Assembly: GCF_003234815.2 (NCBI RefSeq)
Contig: NZ_CP126279.1
Coordinates: forward strand, 434,001 to 498,000
Reading direction: 5' to 3'
Length of the DNA stretch: 64,000 nucleotides
Origin: Curtobacterium sp. MCBD17_035
GTDB taxonomy: Bacteria; Actinomycetota; Actinomycetes; Actinomycetales; Microbacteriaceae
Part shown: piece by piece, positions 1 through 7,735 of the stretch
How positions within the stretch are numbered: position 1 is the stretch's first letter
How the letters are laid out: the number at the start of each line of letters is the position of its first letter
Notes under the pieces: model-generated
What the model was told of the DNA's origin: nothing
The model's input: only the letters and a program-made list of their open reading frames with translations
The model's database searches: none
Position numbers and translations under genes: made by a program

Positions 1-1030
1 CTTCACGTGGCTGCCGCTCATCTTCGCCGTCGGCATCGCGATCGGTTGGGCCAAGAAGTCCGACGGGTCGACCGCCCTCGCCGCGGTCGTCGGCTACATG
101 GTGCTCTCGAGCGTGTTCACCGCGATGTCGCCCATCGTGCTCGGCACCCACAAGAACGCCGCCGGCACCGTGCCCACGATCAACTACGGGGTCCTCGGCG
201 GCATCGTGATGGGGCTCGTGTCCGCGGTGCTCTGGCAGCGGTTCCACCGGACGAAGCTGCCCGACTTCATCGGGTTCTTCTCCGGCCGACGCCTGGTCCC
301 GATCCTCAGCGCGTTCGCCGGGCTGTTCATCGGCGTGGCGATGGCGTTCCTCTACATCCCGTTCGACGCCGTGATCACCTGGATCGGCAACGCGGTCGCG
401 TCCAACTCGGTCGTCGGCGGCGGGATCTACGGCGCGGCGAACCGCCTGCTCATCCCGACGGGCCTCCACCAGATCCTCAACTCGGTCGTCTGGTTCATCA
501 TCGGCGACTACCACGGCGCGCACGGCGACCTCAACCGCTTCTTCGCGGGCGACCCGCACGCCGGCATCTTCATGACCGGGTTCTTCCCGATCATGATGTT
601 CGGTCTCCCGGGCGCGGCCCTGGCGATCTGGCGTCACGCGAAGCCGCAGAACCGCAAGGTCGTCGGCGGCATCATGCTCTCGGCCGCGCTCACCTCGTTC
701 GTCACGGGCATCACCGAGCCGCTCGAGTACTCCTTCATGTTCGTGGCCTGGCCGCTCTACGTCGTGCACGCGGTCCTGACCGGCACGTCGCTCGCGATCG
801 TCAACGCGCTCGGGATCCACGACGGCTTCACGTTCTCCGCGGGCGCGATCGACTACGTGCTCAACTTCGGCAAGGCGCAGGGCGCGATCTGGCTCATCCC
901 GATCGGCATCGCCTACGGCGTCATCTACTACTTCGTCTTCAGCTTCGTCATCAAACGCTGGAACCTCCGGACCCCGGGGCGCGAGGACGACGCGGCGGCC
1001 GAGTCGGTCGAGGCGGCCACGACGCCCTGA
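1..1030 (+). CDS. PTS sugar transporter EIIC domain (5' end cut by window)
   Basis: Integral-membrane EIIC channel of a phosphotransferase-system importer of the glucose/N-acetylglucosamine family. It moves the sugar across the membrane for phosphorylation by EIIB. The reading frame is open from base 2 and ends with TGA at 1028-1030. Several hydrophobic helices are visible, and the family signature GITEPLEYSF lies near 713-742. A second conserved block, ANRLLIPTGLHQILNS, lies at about 439-486. The C-terminus stops after a short acidic tail with no EIIB domain, so EIIB must be a separate gene, as in actinobacterial nag systems. N-acetylglucosamine is the likeliest substrate by resemblance, but glucose or maltose cannot be excluded. 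Confidence 0.85.
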   Translation, partial: FTWLPLIFAVGIAIGWAKKSDGSTALAAVVGYMVLSSVFTAMSPIVLGTHKNAAGTVPTINYGVLGGIVMGLVSAVLWQRFHRTKLPDFIGFFSGRRLVPILSAFAGLFIGVAMAFLYIPFDAVITWIGNAVASNSVVGGGIYGAANRLLIPTGLHQILNSVVWFIIGDYHGAHGDLNRFFAGDPHAGIFMTGFFPIMMFGLPGAALAIWRHAKPQNRKVVGGIMLSAALTSFVTGITEPLEYSFMFVAWPLYVVHAVLTGTSLAIVNALGIHDGFTFSAGAIDYVLNFGKAQGAIWLIPIGIAYGVIYYFVFSFVIKRWNLRTPGREDDAAAESVEAATTP

Positions 1031-1039
1031 CGTGGCGCG

Positions 1040-1085
1040 ACGGACGGGAGGCGCGGTGCCGGTCGGTACCGCGCCTCCCGTCCGT
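1040..1085 (+). terminator. Strong hairpin after PTS gene
   Basis: The 21-nt arms 1040-1060 and 1065-1085 pair with a single G-T wobble around a GGTC loop, 10 bases after the EIIC stop. The downstream GGTTTT is only a weak T tract. The arms contain the GGGAGGC word that recurs in other hairpins of this window. Confidence 0.8.
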
Positions 1086-1090
1086 GGTTT

Positions 1091-1105
1091 TGACGATCAT
1101 TCTCA
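1091..1105 (+). promoter_or_regulatory. Zur box
   Basis: TGACGATCATTCTCA is an imperfect 15-bp palindrome (TGA..AT.AT..TCA) matching the Zur operator form known from actinobacteria. It lies 59 bp before znuC, whose operon includes zur itself, so it predicts zinc-dependent autorepression. Confidence 0.75.
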
Positions 1106-1163
1106 ACAGGTCTAGCGTCGAGGGGCGGCAGCGCACGGGCGTTCGCCGCGAGGAAGGACCGCC

Positions 1164-2048
1164 GTGACCCCGCGCGCACCCCACGAGGACGAGCAGGACG
1201 CCGTCCTGTCCCTGCGTGGCGCCGGGCTCGCGTACGGGTCACGGCACCTCTGGCACGACCTCGACCTCGACGTCCGGCCGGGGGAGTTCCTCGCGGTCCT
1301 CGGACCGAACGGCGCCGGCAAGACGAGCCTGCTGCGCACCGTGCTCGGGCAGCAGACGCTCACGACCGGCTCGATCCGGTTCCTCGGCGAACCCGTCACC
1401 CGCGGACACCGGCGCATGGGGTACGTCCCCCAGCAGCGGCTCATGGAGTCGGGCACGCCGCTGCGGACCCGGGACCTGGTGGCGCTCGGGGTGACCGGGC
1501 ACCGGTGGGGCCTCCGCCCGGCCCGTGCGGTGGAACGCGCCCGCATCGACGCGATCCTCGACGAGGTCGGCGCCGCCGCGTTCGCCGACGCCCCGGTCGC
1601 CGAGCTGTCCGGCGGCGAGCAGCAGCGCGCCCGGGTCGGCCAGGCGATCGCCGCGGATCCCGCGCTCCTGCTCTGCGACGAACCCCTCATCTCGCTGGAC
1701 CTCCGGCACCAGCGCGAGGTGACCGCGCTCATCGACCGGCAGCGTCGCCAGCGGGACGCCGCCGTGCTGTTCGTGACGCACGACGTCAACCCGATCCTCG
1801 ACGTCGTCGACCGCGTCCTCTACATCGCGGGCGGCCGCTTCCGGATCGGCGCGCCCGACGAGGTCCTCCGCGCCGACGTCCTGTCCGACCTGTACGGCAC
1901 GCCGGTCGACGTCGTCCGGACCATGGGGCGCATCGTCATCGTCGGTTCGAACGACCCGCACGACCACCTCGGTGAGCACCACCACCACGAGGGCGATCAC
2001 GACCTCCGGATCGCCGACGACGCGACGGAAGGACCGGCGCGCCGATGA
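1164..2048 (+). CDS. znuC: Zinc ABC transporter ATP-binding protein
   Basis: Cytoplasmic ATPase that powers metal import through the membrane partner encoded next (294 aa). Visible motifs: Walker A GPNGAGKT (residues 47-54), signature LSGGEQQR (148-155) and Walker B LLLCDEP (168-174). The C-terminal tail is rich in His and Asp (about residues 265-282), as in zinc-handling proteins. The GTG start follows a GAGGAAGGACC ribosome site. The end overlaps the ATG of the permease by four bases (ATGA). The Zur box upstream and zur downstream make zinc the likeliest substrate. No substrate-binding lipoprotein is in this operon, so it must be encoded elsewhere. Confidence 0.88.
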   Translation: MTPRAPHEDEQDAVLSLRGAGLAYGSRHLWHDLDLDVRPGEFLAVLGPNGAGKTSLLRTVLGQQTLTTGSIRFLGEPVTRGHRRMGYVPQQRLMESGTPLRTRDLVALGVTGHRWGLRPARAVERARIDAILDEVGAAAFADAPVAELSGGEQQRARVGQAIAADPALLLCDEPLISLDLRHQREVTALIDRQRRQRDAAVLFVTHDVNPILDVVDRVLYIAGGRFRIGAPDEVLRADVLSDLYGTPVDVVRTMGRIVIVGSNDPHDHLGEHHHHEGDHDLRIADDATEGPARR

Positions 2049-2977
2049 TCCTCGCCACCGACCTGCACCAGCTGCTCTCGACCGTGTTCTCGTTCCAGGA
2101 CTTCGGCGCGCTGCTCGGCCTCGTGCGGAACTCGATCCTCGCCGGCGCGGTACTCGGGATCGTCGGGGGGCTCATCGGGCCGTTCGTCGTGGCCCGCAAC
2201 CTGCCGTTCGCCGTGCACGGCATCAGCGAGCTGTCGTTCGCCGGGGCGTCCGCCGCACTGCTCATGGGCGTCGACGTCGTCGCGGGGTCGCTCGTCGGGT
2301 CCGTGCTCGCCGCGATCGTCATCGGCCTGCTCGGCTCCCGGGCCCGCGAGCGCAACTCGATCATCGCGGTGCTCATGCCGTTCGGCCTCGGCCTCGGGAT
2401 CCTGTGCCTCGCGCTGTACCGGGGCCGCGCGGCGAACAAGTTCGGGCTGCTCACCGGGCAGATCGTGGCCGTCGACGACCCCCAGCTCGGGATCCTGCTC
2501 GTCGTCGCGGCGATCGTCGTCGTGACGCTCCTCGTCATCTGGCGACCGTTGCACTTCGCCAGCGTCGACCCCGACGTGGCCGCGGCCGCGGGACTGCCGG
2601 TCCGGACCCTCGCCCTCCTGTTCATGCTCGTCCTCGGGCTGGCGACCGCGGTGTCCGTGCAGGTCGTCGGGGCCCTGCTCGTGCTCTCGCTGCTCGTCAC
2701 CCCCGCCGCGGCGGCGCTCCGCGTGACCGTGCACCCCGTGCTCGTGCCCGTCCTGTCGATGGTGTTCGCGGTGACGAGTGTCGTCGGCGGCATCCTGCTC
2801 GCCCTCGGCGGAGGCCTGCCGATCAGTCCGTACGTGACCACGATCTCGTTCGCGATCTGGGTCGTCTGTCGGATCGTCGGTGGTCGGCGGGACGCTCGGG
2901 GGCGGGACCGCATCGCCCGCCGAGCGGCACGCGAGGACCCAGTGACCACGACGACCCCAGCGGAGGTGGGTGCATGA
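2045..2977 (+). CDS. znuB: Zinc ABC transporter permease
   Basis: Integral-membrane permease of the ABC-3 (ZnuB/MntB) family, 310 aa. It carries about eight hydrophobic helices spread over residues 20-275, for example the segment near LAGAVLGIVGGLIGPFVV. It forms the channel that the ATPase encoded just upstream drives. The start codon overlaps the znuC stop, and its own stop overlaps the zur start, so translation of all three genes is probably coupled. The cytoplasmic tail is short and Arg-rich. Manganese is possible for this family, but the Zur box favours zinc. Confidence 0.87.
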   Translation: MILATDLHQLLSTVFSFQDFGALLGLVRNSILAGAVLGIVGGLIGPFVVARNLPFAVHGISELSFAGASAALLMGVDVVAGSLVGSVLAAIVIGLLGSRARERNSIIAVLMPFGLGLGILCLALYRGRAANKFGLLTGQIVAVDDPQLGILLVVAAIVVVTLLVIWRPLHFASVDPDVAAAAGLPVRTLALLFMLVLGLATAVSVQVVGALLVLSLLVTPAAAALRVTVHPVLVPVLSMVFAVTSVVGGILLALGGGLPISPYVTTISFAIWVVCRIVGGRRDARGRDRIARRAAREDPVTTTTPAEVGA

Positions 2978-3429
2978 CCCCGACGGACGCGACGGACGCG
3001 ACGGACGCCCTGCCCGCGGCGGACACCGCCGACGCGACCCCGCACAAGCGCACGACCCGGCAGCGCGGGGCGGTGCGCGAGGCCCTCGACGCCACCGAGG
3101 GCTTCGTGAGCGCCCAGGGTCTGCACGCCCGGCTCCGTGACACCGGGTCGACGATCGGCCTCGCGACCGTCTACCGCGCGCTCGGCGGTCTGGCCGACGA
3201 GGGCGCCGCGGACGTCCTGCAGCAGGACGGCGAGACCCTGTACCGCGCCTGCACGCCGGGCACGCACCACCACCACCTCATCTGCCGCACGTGCGGCACC
3301 ACCGTCGAGATCGAGGCGGACGAGGTCGAGTCGTGGGCGCAGCGCGTCGCCGCGGAGCACGGGTTCACCCGCGCGAACCACGTCGTCGACGTGTTCGGCG
3401 AGTGCGCGGCCTGCAGCGCGCGGCGCTGA
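2974..3429 (+). CDS. zur: Fur-family zinc uptake regulator Zur
   Basis: DNA-binding repressor of 151 aa. An N-terminal winged helix (residues about 27-90, with ATVYRALGGLADEG) precedes a metal-binding dimerisation domain. Two CxxC pairs (Cys104/Cys107 and Cys144/Cys147) form the structural zinc site, and the run THHHH (97-101) supplies regulatory ligands. The first 25 residues are a low-complexity Asp/Ala/Thr tail with the repeat TDATDATDA. The ATG is the four-base overlap with znuB. Its target is expected to be the palindrome at 1091-1105. A Fur or PerR identity is less likely given the operon. Confidence 0.88.
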   Translation: MTPTDATDATDALPAADTADATPHKRTTRQRGAVREALDATEGFVSAQGLHARLRDTGSTIGLATVYRALGGLADEGAADVLQQDGETLYRACTPGTHHHHLICRTCGTTVEIEADEVESWAQRVAAEHGFTRANHVVDVFGECAACSARR

Positions 3430-3461
3430 CACGGGGCGGCGCACCGCACCACGGGCCGGCC

Positions 3462-3495
3462 GGGAGGCACCACGCGGGTCCGGCACACGCCTCCC
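3462..3495 (+). terminator. Weak hairpin after zur
   Basis: Short inverted repeat GGGAGGC/GCCTCCC with a 20-nt loop and no T tract. It lies 33 bases after the zur stop and is another instance of the recurrent GGGAGGC word. Confidence 0.4.
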
Positions 3496-3515
3496 CGTCC
3501 GTCCCGGGTCGGCGT

Positions 3516-3529
3516 TAGGCTGCGGCGCA
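3516..3529 (+). promoter_or_regulatory. Leaderless-type promoter, TAGGCT then 7 nt then ATG
   Basis: A -10-like TAGGCT at 3516-3521 ends 7 bases before the ATG at 3529, and no Shine-Dalgarno sequence lies between. Transcription would start at or next to the start codon. Confidence 0.65.
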
Positions 3530-4260
3530 TGTACGTGATCCTGGTGCCGGGGATGTGGCTCGACGCGAGCGCGTGGGACGACGTCGCCCCGGTCCTCCGC
3601 GCCGCCGGGCACGAGGTCGAGGCCCTGACGCTCCCCGGGATGCACCCGGGCGACGACCCCGCGTCGGTCGGGTTCGAGGACCAGGTCCAGGCCGTCGTGG
3701 ACCGCGTTGACGCGGCGAGCCGCACGACCTCGGGTGCCGAGTCGATCGCCCTCGTCGGGCACTCGGCCTCGGGCGCCGTGGTCGGCGTCGCGGTCGACCG
3801 CCGGGCGGCGCGGATCCGTGCCGCGGTGTACGTCGACGCGATCCCGTTCCCCGAGGGCGACTGGGACAACGACGAGTTCCCGGTGGTCGACGGCGTCGTG
3901 CCGTTCCCGGAGCGCTCGGCGTTCGGCGAGGCCATGGTCCGCGACACCACCGACGAGCAGTGGGCGGCGCTGCATGCGCGGGCGATCCCCGTGCCCGCGG
4001 GGGCGACCCGACAGCACTTCCGGCTGACGGACGAGGCACGCCGCCGGGTCCCGACGACGGTCATCACGAGCGAGATGAGCCCGGACGAGCTCACCGCGGG
4101 GATCACGGCGCACGCGGACTGGGCGACCGAGCTCGCGGCGACCGAGGACCTCCGCATCGTCGGCCTCGACACCGGGCACTGGGCGATGTCCACCCGGCCG
4201 GCGGAGCTCGGGGCGCTCATCGTCGAGGCGCTCGCGCCGCGGCCGACGCAGGGGGTCTGA
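3529..4260 (+). CDS. Alpha/beta-fold hydrolase
   Basis: Predicted cytoplasmic esterase-like enzyme of 243 aa with the alpha/beta hydrolase fold. The first strand and oxyanion region (VILVPGMWLDASAW) are at residues 3-16. The nucleophile elbow is GHSASG with Ser79, a variant of GxSxG seen in this subgroup. The likely catalytic His is in GHW near residue 218. There is no signal peptide. The ATG at 3529 is supported by the TAGGCT hexamer 7 bases upstream. The substrate cannot be read from the sequence and the neighbours give no pathway hint. Confidence 0.75.
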   Translation: MYVILVPGMWLDASAWDDVAPVLRAAGHEVEALTLPGMHPGDDPASVGFEDQVQAVVDRVDAASRTTSGAESIALVGHSASGAVVGVAVDRRAARIRAAVYVDAIPFPEGDWDNDEFPVVDGVVPFPERSAFGEAMVRDTTDEQWAALHARAIPVPAGATRQHFRLTDEARRRVPTTVITSEMSPDELTAGITAHADWATELAATEDLRIVGLDTGHWAMSTRPAELGALIVEALAPRPTQGV

Positions 4261-4360
4261 CCCCGCGCTCGCCGGCGCGGCATTCGCCGGCCCTGCGCTC
4301 GCCCGGCCCGGTGCCCACCTGCCCTGCGCCCGGCCGGACCGGTCCCGACCCGGACGCGCG

Positions 4361-4374
4361 TAGCCTCCCGGCCA
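4361..4374 (+). promoter_or_regulatory. Leaderless-type promoter, TAGCCT then 7 nt then ATG
   Basis: TAGCCT at 4361-4366 followed by CCCGGCC and the ATG at 4374. The -10 hexamer overlaps a copy of the recurrent GCCTCCCGGCC word. No ribosome site is present. Confidence 0.6.
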
Positions 4375-5828
4375 TGGACGTGAGCACGCTGACCACGTGG
4401 GCCGGCGCGACCGACTACGACCTGGCGCGCCAGGTGCTGCAGCGTGGTGTCGCGGCGGTCTACGCCATCGCGTTCCTGTCCACGCTCGCGCAGTTCCCGG
4501 CGTTGCTCGGTGAGCACGGCCTCCTGCCCGTGCCCCGGTACATGCGGCTCCGGTACGCGCAGCAGCAGCCGATCGTGTGGCGGTGGATCCCGTACACCGA
4601 CCGGCGGCTGCGGATGCTCGCGGGAGCGGGCGTCGTGCTCGCGCTGTCGGTCGTCGCCGGGTTGCCGCAGCTCGGGCCCGCCTGGGTGCCCGCGGTCGTG
4701 TTCCTGCTCATGTGGCTCGGGTACATGTCGATCGTCGACGTCGGCCAGACGTTCTACGGCTTCGGATGGGAGTCGTTGCTCCTCGAGGCCGGGTTCACGG
4801 TCGCGTTCCTCGGCTCGGACGACGTCGCCCCGTCGGTGATCGTCCTGTTCGCGATCCGTTGGCTCGTGTTCCGGCTCGAGTTCGGTGCGGGGATGATCAA
4901 GATGCGGGGCGACGCGTCGTGGCGGGACCTGACCGCGCTGTACTACCACCACGAGACGCAGCCGATGCCGAACCCCATGAGCCGCACCGCGCACCTGCTG
5001 CCGAAGCCCGTGCACCGGTTCGAGACGCTCGGCAGTCACGTCGTGCAGCTCGTCGTGCCGTTCTTCCTGTTCGCACCCCAGCCGGTCGCGAGCATCGCCG
5101 CGGCGCTCGTCGTCATCACGCAGCTCTGGCTCGTGGTGAGCGGCAACTTCGCGTGGCTCAACGTCCTCACGATGCTGCTGGCGTTCGCCGCCATCGACGA
5201 CCGGGCGTTCGGCGCGGTGATCCCCGCAGTGGACGCTGCCGCGGGGCCGACCGCGACGCCGGTGTGGTTCGTCGTGCTCACCGTGCTCGTCGGGCTGCTC
5301 CTGCTCTGGCTGTCGTGGCCGCCCGCGAAGAACCTGGTGTCGAAGCGGCAGCTCATGAACGCGAGCTTCAACCGCTGGCACCTCGTCAACGCGTACGGCG
5401 CGTTCGGCAGCGTGACGCAGCAGCGGTCCGAGGTCATCGTCGAGGGCACCGAGGCCGAGGTCCCGCAGGAGGGCGACTGGGTCCCGTACGAGTTCAAGGG
5501 GAAACCGGGGGACCCGCGCCGGCGCCCGCGGCAGTTCGCGCCTTACCACCTGCGGCTCGACTGGCTCATGTGGTTCCTGGCACTCGGCGCCGACGACGGC
5601 TGGTTCCGGGTGTTCGTCGTGCGCCTGCTCGAGGCGGATCGGCCGACGCTCCGCCTGCTCCGGGTGGACCCCTTCGACGGACGGCGTCCCCGGTGGATCC
5701 GTGCGCGGATGTTCCTGTACCGGTTCGCGACGCGTGAGGAGCGCCGTGCGACGGGCCTGTACTGGGTGCGGCAGGAGCAGTTCACCCTCGTGCGTCCGAC
5801 GGGGATGGCGCCCCAGCGCGAGCGGTGA
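4374..5828 (+). CDS. Lipase maturation factor family membrane protein
   Basis: Multi-pass membrane protein of 484 aa resembling the lipase maturation factor (LMF1) family. In vertebrates that family helps fold secreted lipases in the ER; the bacterial role is unknown. Several hydrophobic helices fill the first 320 residues. Family-typical blocks are visible: FGWESLLLEAGF, RWLVFRLEFGAGMIKMRGD and TALYYHHETQPMPNPMS. The soluble C-terminal part contains NRWHLVNAYGAFGSV and a YWVRQEQF end. The ATG is chosen because a TAGCCT hexamer sits 7 bases upstream; the longer upstream reading overlaps the hydrolase gene in another frame. Confidence 0.8.
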   Translation: MDVSTLTTWAGATDYDLARQVLQRGVAAVYAIAFLSTLAQFPALLGEHGLLPVPRYMRLRYAQQQPIVWRWIPYTDRRLRMLAGAGVVLALSVVAGLPQLGPAWVPAVVFLLMWLGYMSIVDVGQTFYGFGWESLLLEAGFTVAFLGSDDVAPSVIVLFAIRWLVFRLEFGAGMIKMRGDASWRDLTALYYHHETQPMPNPMSRTAHLLPKPVHRFETLGSHVVQLVVPFFLFAPQPVASIAAALVVITQLWLVVSGNFAWLNVLTMLLAFAAIDDRAFGAVIPAVDAAAGPTATPVWFVVLTVLVGLLLLWLSWPPAKNLVSKRQLMNASFNRWHLVNAYGAFGSVTQQRSEVIVEGTEAEVPQEGDWVPYEFKGKPGDPRRRPRQFAPYHLRLDWLMWFLALGADDGWFRVFVVRLLEADRPTLRLLRVDPFDGRRPRWIRARMFLYRFATREERRATGLYWVRQEQFTLVRPTGMAPQRER

Positions 5829-6276
5829 CCCCGGGTGCGGTCCGGCCCCGCCTCCGGCCCCGGTCGGGCCTCGGCTCCGCCGGCCCCGGCTCACGAGCGT
5901 GCAAGACGGGCCGCTCACGTTCCTCCCGTACGGCGAGTCGTGCTCTCTCGGCGGACGCGAGCGGCGGGTCGGGCGGTCTCGGCGCGGACGCGAGCGGTGG
6001 CCGCGTGCGGCCGGCCGGGAGGCGCGGCTTGCGACGCGCCCGGGCCTCACGTAGGCTTGTCGCTTGGTCCGTCGCGTCCGCGCGGCGAACTGTTGTTCTG
6101 CCCTCCGACCATCGCAGCAGCCGTGGTCGCGCGGATCCGCTCCCTCGGGAACGGACGGGGCGGTGCGCACAGCCCCCTCGCTCCTGTCGATCGGTCGACT
6201 CGAGCGCGTGCGCGCCAGGCAAGTGACCTTGGGTGTGGCCGATCCGGCCGCACGGTAACCATCTCAGGAGGAGACC
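5829..6276 (+). other. Gene-free stretch with promoter and leader of the ribosomal-protein operon
   Basis: No credible gene is seen. It contains an imperfect 20-bp direct repeat (5946-5965 and 5977-5997, TCTCGGCG..GACGCGAGCGG), a GGCCGGGAGGCGC word at 6014, and the promoter at 6029-6057. That leaves a predicted untranslated leader of about 210 nt before rpmB. I could not recognise a riboswitch or a Zur box in it. Confidence 0.5.
6029..6057 (+). promoter_or_regulatory. Promoter of rpmB-rpmG-rpsN
   Basis: TTGCGA (6029-6034), a 17-nt spacer and TAGGCT (6052-6057) give a standard vegetative promoter layout. Confidence 0.6.
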
Positions 6277-6513
6277 ATGGCAGCAGTCTGCCAGGTGACC
6301 GGCGCCGTTCCCGGCTTCGGGCACAACATCTCACACTCGCACCGCCGGACGAAGCGCCGCTTCGACCCGAACGTGCAGAAGAAGACGTACTTCGTGCCGT
6401 CGCTCCGGCGCAACGTCACGCTCACCGTCAGCGCGAAGGGCATCAAGGTGATCGACGCCCGCGGCATCGAGTCCGTGGTCAAGGACATCCTGGCCCGTGG
6501 GGAGAAGATCTGA
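6277..6513 (+). CDS. rpmB: 50S ribosomal protein L28
   Basis: Large-subunit ribosomal protein of 78 aa. The N-terminus [19 protein letters not shown] and the block [10 protein letters not shown] are typical of L28. It has only one Cys (Cys5) and lacks the two CxxC pairs of zinc-binding L28, so it is the zinc-free (C-minus) form. The ATG follows CAGGAGGAGACC, a strong ribosome site. The stop overlaps the rpmG start (TGATG). Confidence 0.95.
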   Translation: MAAVCQVTGAVPGFGHNISHSHRRTKRRFDPNVQKKTYFVPSLRRNVTLTVSAKGIKVIDARGIESVVKDILARGEKI

Positions 6514-6683
6514 TGGCCAAGCGCGGTCAGGACATCCGTCCGATCATCAAGCTCCGTTCCACGGCGGGCACCGGGTTCACCTACGTGACCAAGAAGAACC
6601 GCCGGAACAACCCCGACCGCCTCGTGCTCAAGAAGTACGACCCGGTCATCCGCAAGCACGTCGACTTCCGCGAGGAGCGCTAA
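6513..6683 (+). CDS. rpmG: 50S ribosomal protein L33, zinc-free form
   Basis: Small basic large-subunit protein of 56 aa. It contains the L33 core [20 protein letters not shown] and the ending [17 protein letters not shown]. It has no cysteine, so it is the C-minus form that does not bind zinc. Its ATG overlaps the last base of the rpmB stop, which suggests coupled translation. Confidence 0.95.
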   Translation: MAKRGQDIRPIIKLRSTAGTGFTYVTKKNRRNNPDRLVLKKYDPVIRKHVDFREER

Positions 6684-6685
6684 GC

Positions 6686-6991
6686 ATGGCCAAGAAGAGC
6701 AAGATCGCCAAGAACGACCAGCGCGCGGTCATCATCGAGCGCTACGCCGAGCGTCGTCTCGAGCTGAAGAAGGCCCTCGTGGACCCGAACGGCACCGACG
6801 AGAGCCGCGAGGCCGCCCGCGTCGGCCTGCAGAAGCTCCCGCGCGACGCCTCGCCGGTCCGCTACCGCAACCGCGACGCCATCGACGGTCGCCCCCGCGG
6901 CAACATCCGCGAGTTCGGCATCAGCCGTGTCCGCTTCCGCTCCATGGCGCACCGCGGCGAGCTCCCCGGCATCACCAAGTCGTCCTGGTGA
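6686..6991 (+). CDS. rpsN: 30S ribosomal protein S14, zinc-free form
   Basis: Small-subunit protein of 101 aa, the long S14 type. The hallmark C-terminal stretch [17 protein letters not shown] is present, and there is no CxxC motif, so zinc is not needed. It starts two bases after the rpmG stop, with GAGGAGCGCTAAGC as ribosome site. Together with L28 and L33 it forms a C-minus ribosomal set. In many actinobacteria such sets are repressed by Zur, but no Zur box is apparent upstream here. Confidence 0.95.
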   Translation: MAKKSKIAKNDQRAVIIERYAERRLELKKALVDPNGTDESREAARVGLQKLPRDASPVRYRNRDAIDGRPRGNIREFGISRVRFRSMAHRGELPGITKSSW

Positions 6992-7023
6992 CGCCGACCC
7001 GCTGACACCGCGGGTCACCACGA

Positions 7024-7061
7024 ACGAACGCTCCTCGTCCCTCGGGTCGGGGAGCGTTCGT
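7024..7061 (+). terminator. Hairpin after rpsN
   Basis: Perfect 11-bp arms ACGAACGCTCC (7024-7034) and GGAGCGTTCGT (7051-7061) with a 16-nt loop that can pair further, followed by CGTTCCC. It lies 32 bases after the rpsN stop. Confidence 0.7.
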
Positions 7062-7065
7062 CGTT

Positions 7066-7121
7066 CCCTGGGTGATGCGGTCGACCCTGGGTGATGCGGT
7101 CGACCGCGGGTGATGCGATGG
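7066..7121 (+). repeat. 19-bp tandem repeat, 2.9 copies
   Basis: Two identical 19-bp units at 7066-7084 and 7085-7103 (CCCTGGGTGATGCGGTCGA), then a degenerate third copy to 7121. It sits between the rpsN terminator and the hup promoter. Confidence 0.85.
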
Positions 7122-7217
7122 GCCGTGCGCTCGGTCACATGGGTCACAGCAGCCCCAGCAGTCCCGAGGAACCGCGAGAATCCGGGCGAGTTGGCCGGGA
7201 TGCGCCCGGGTGGCTGG

Positions 7218-7223
7218 TAGGTT
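7218..7223 (+). promoter_or_regulatory. -10 element of hup promoter
   Basis: TAGGTT at 7218-7223, about 95 bases before the hup start. No convincing -35 element is seen. The TAGGTT/TAGGCT hexamer matches other promoters in this window. Confidence 0.45.
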
Positions 7224-7318
7224 CGCCTACGGTTCCACGGGCCCTCGGCCTCGTGGTCACCCCGCTCGGGTGCGGCATGCGCCCGGTCTGTACCGCTGAG
7301 AGTCCGAGGAGGACATCC

Positions 7319-7606
7319 ATGGCTGACAAGTCCCTCAACCGCACCGAGCTCGTCGCCGCGATCGCGACCGAGTCGGGCCAGAGCCAGGCCGCCGTCAACG
7401 GCGTCGTCGACGCGCTCTTCTCCGTCGTGTCGAAGTCGCTCAGCGAGGGCGCCAAGATCTCGATCCCCGGGTGGATCGCGTTCGAGAAGACCCACCGCGC
7501 CGCCCGCACGGGCCGCAACCCGCAGACGGGCGAGGCGCTCGAGATCGCCGCGAGCGACAGCGTCAAGGTGAGCGCGGGCAGCAAGCTCAAGGCCGCCGTC
7601 AAGTAA
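7319..7606 (+). CDS. hup: HU-family nucleoid protein
   Basis: Histone-like DNA-binding protein of 95 aa that bends and compacts chromosomal DNA. It begins LNRTELVAAIATESGQSQAAVNGVVDAL, the HU dimerisation helices. The DNA-binding arm region is GRNPQTGEALEIAASDSVKVSAGSKLK. It lacks the long Lys/Ala-rich C-terminal tail found in many actinobacterial HupB proteins. The ATG follows GAGGAGGACATCC. It is transcribed apart from the ribosomal genes, with a terminator and a tandem repeat between. Confidence 0.93.
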   Translation: MADKSLNRTELVAAIATESGQSQAAVNGVVDALFSVVSKSLSEGAKISIPGWIAFEKTHRAARTGRNPQTGEALEIAASDSVKVSAGSKLKAAVK

Positions 7607-7722
7607 CGACGGCGAATTGACGACGGGGACGGCGCGTTGCGCCGTCCCCGTCGTCGTTCCCGGCCTGTCGTGCGTTCCACGACCGCGATCCACAGTCGGT
7701 CGGGGTCGCCGGGGCATCGCCG

Positions 7723-7735
7723 TAGGCTGGACGGG
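7723..7735 (+). promoter_or_regulatory. Leaderless-type promoter, TAGGCT then 6 nt then GTG
   Basis: TAGGCT at 7723-7728, spacer GGACGG, and GTG at 7735. No ribosome site precedes the start. Confidence 0.65.

Noticed and set aside
3171-6170. Open frame of about 1000 codons on the minus strand across zur, the hydrolase and the lipase-maturation gene
   Set aside because: GC-driven shadow of three well-supported plus-strand genes; product is Arg/Pro/His-rich with no domain.
6058-6276. Riboswitch or Zur box in the rpmB leader
   Set aside because: The long leader invited the idea, but no conserved riboswitch core or TGA..AT.AT..TCA palindrome could be found by eye.
7066-7121. CRISPR-like array
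   Set aside because: Units abut without spacers; the same holds for the repeats at 50674, 59390 and 61533.
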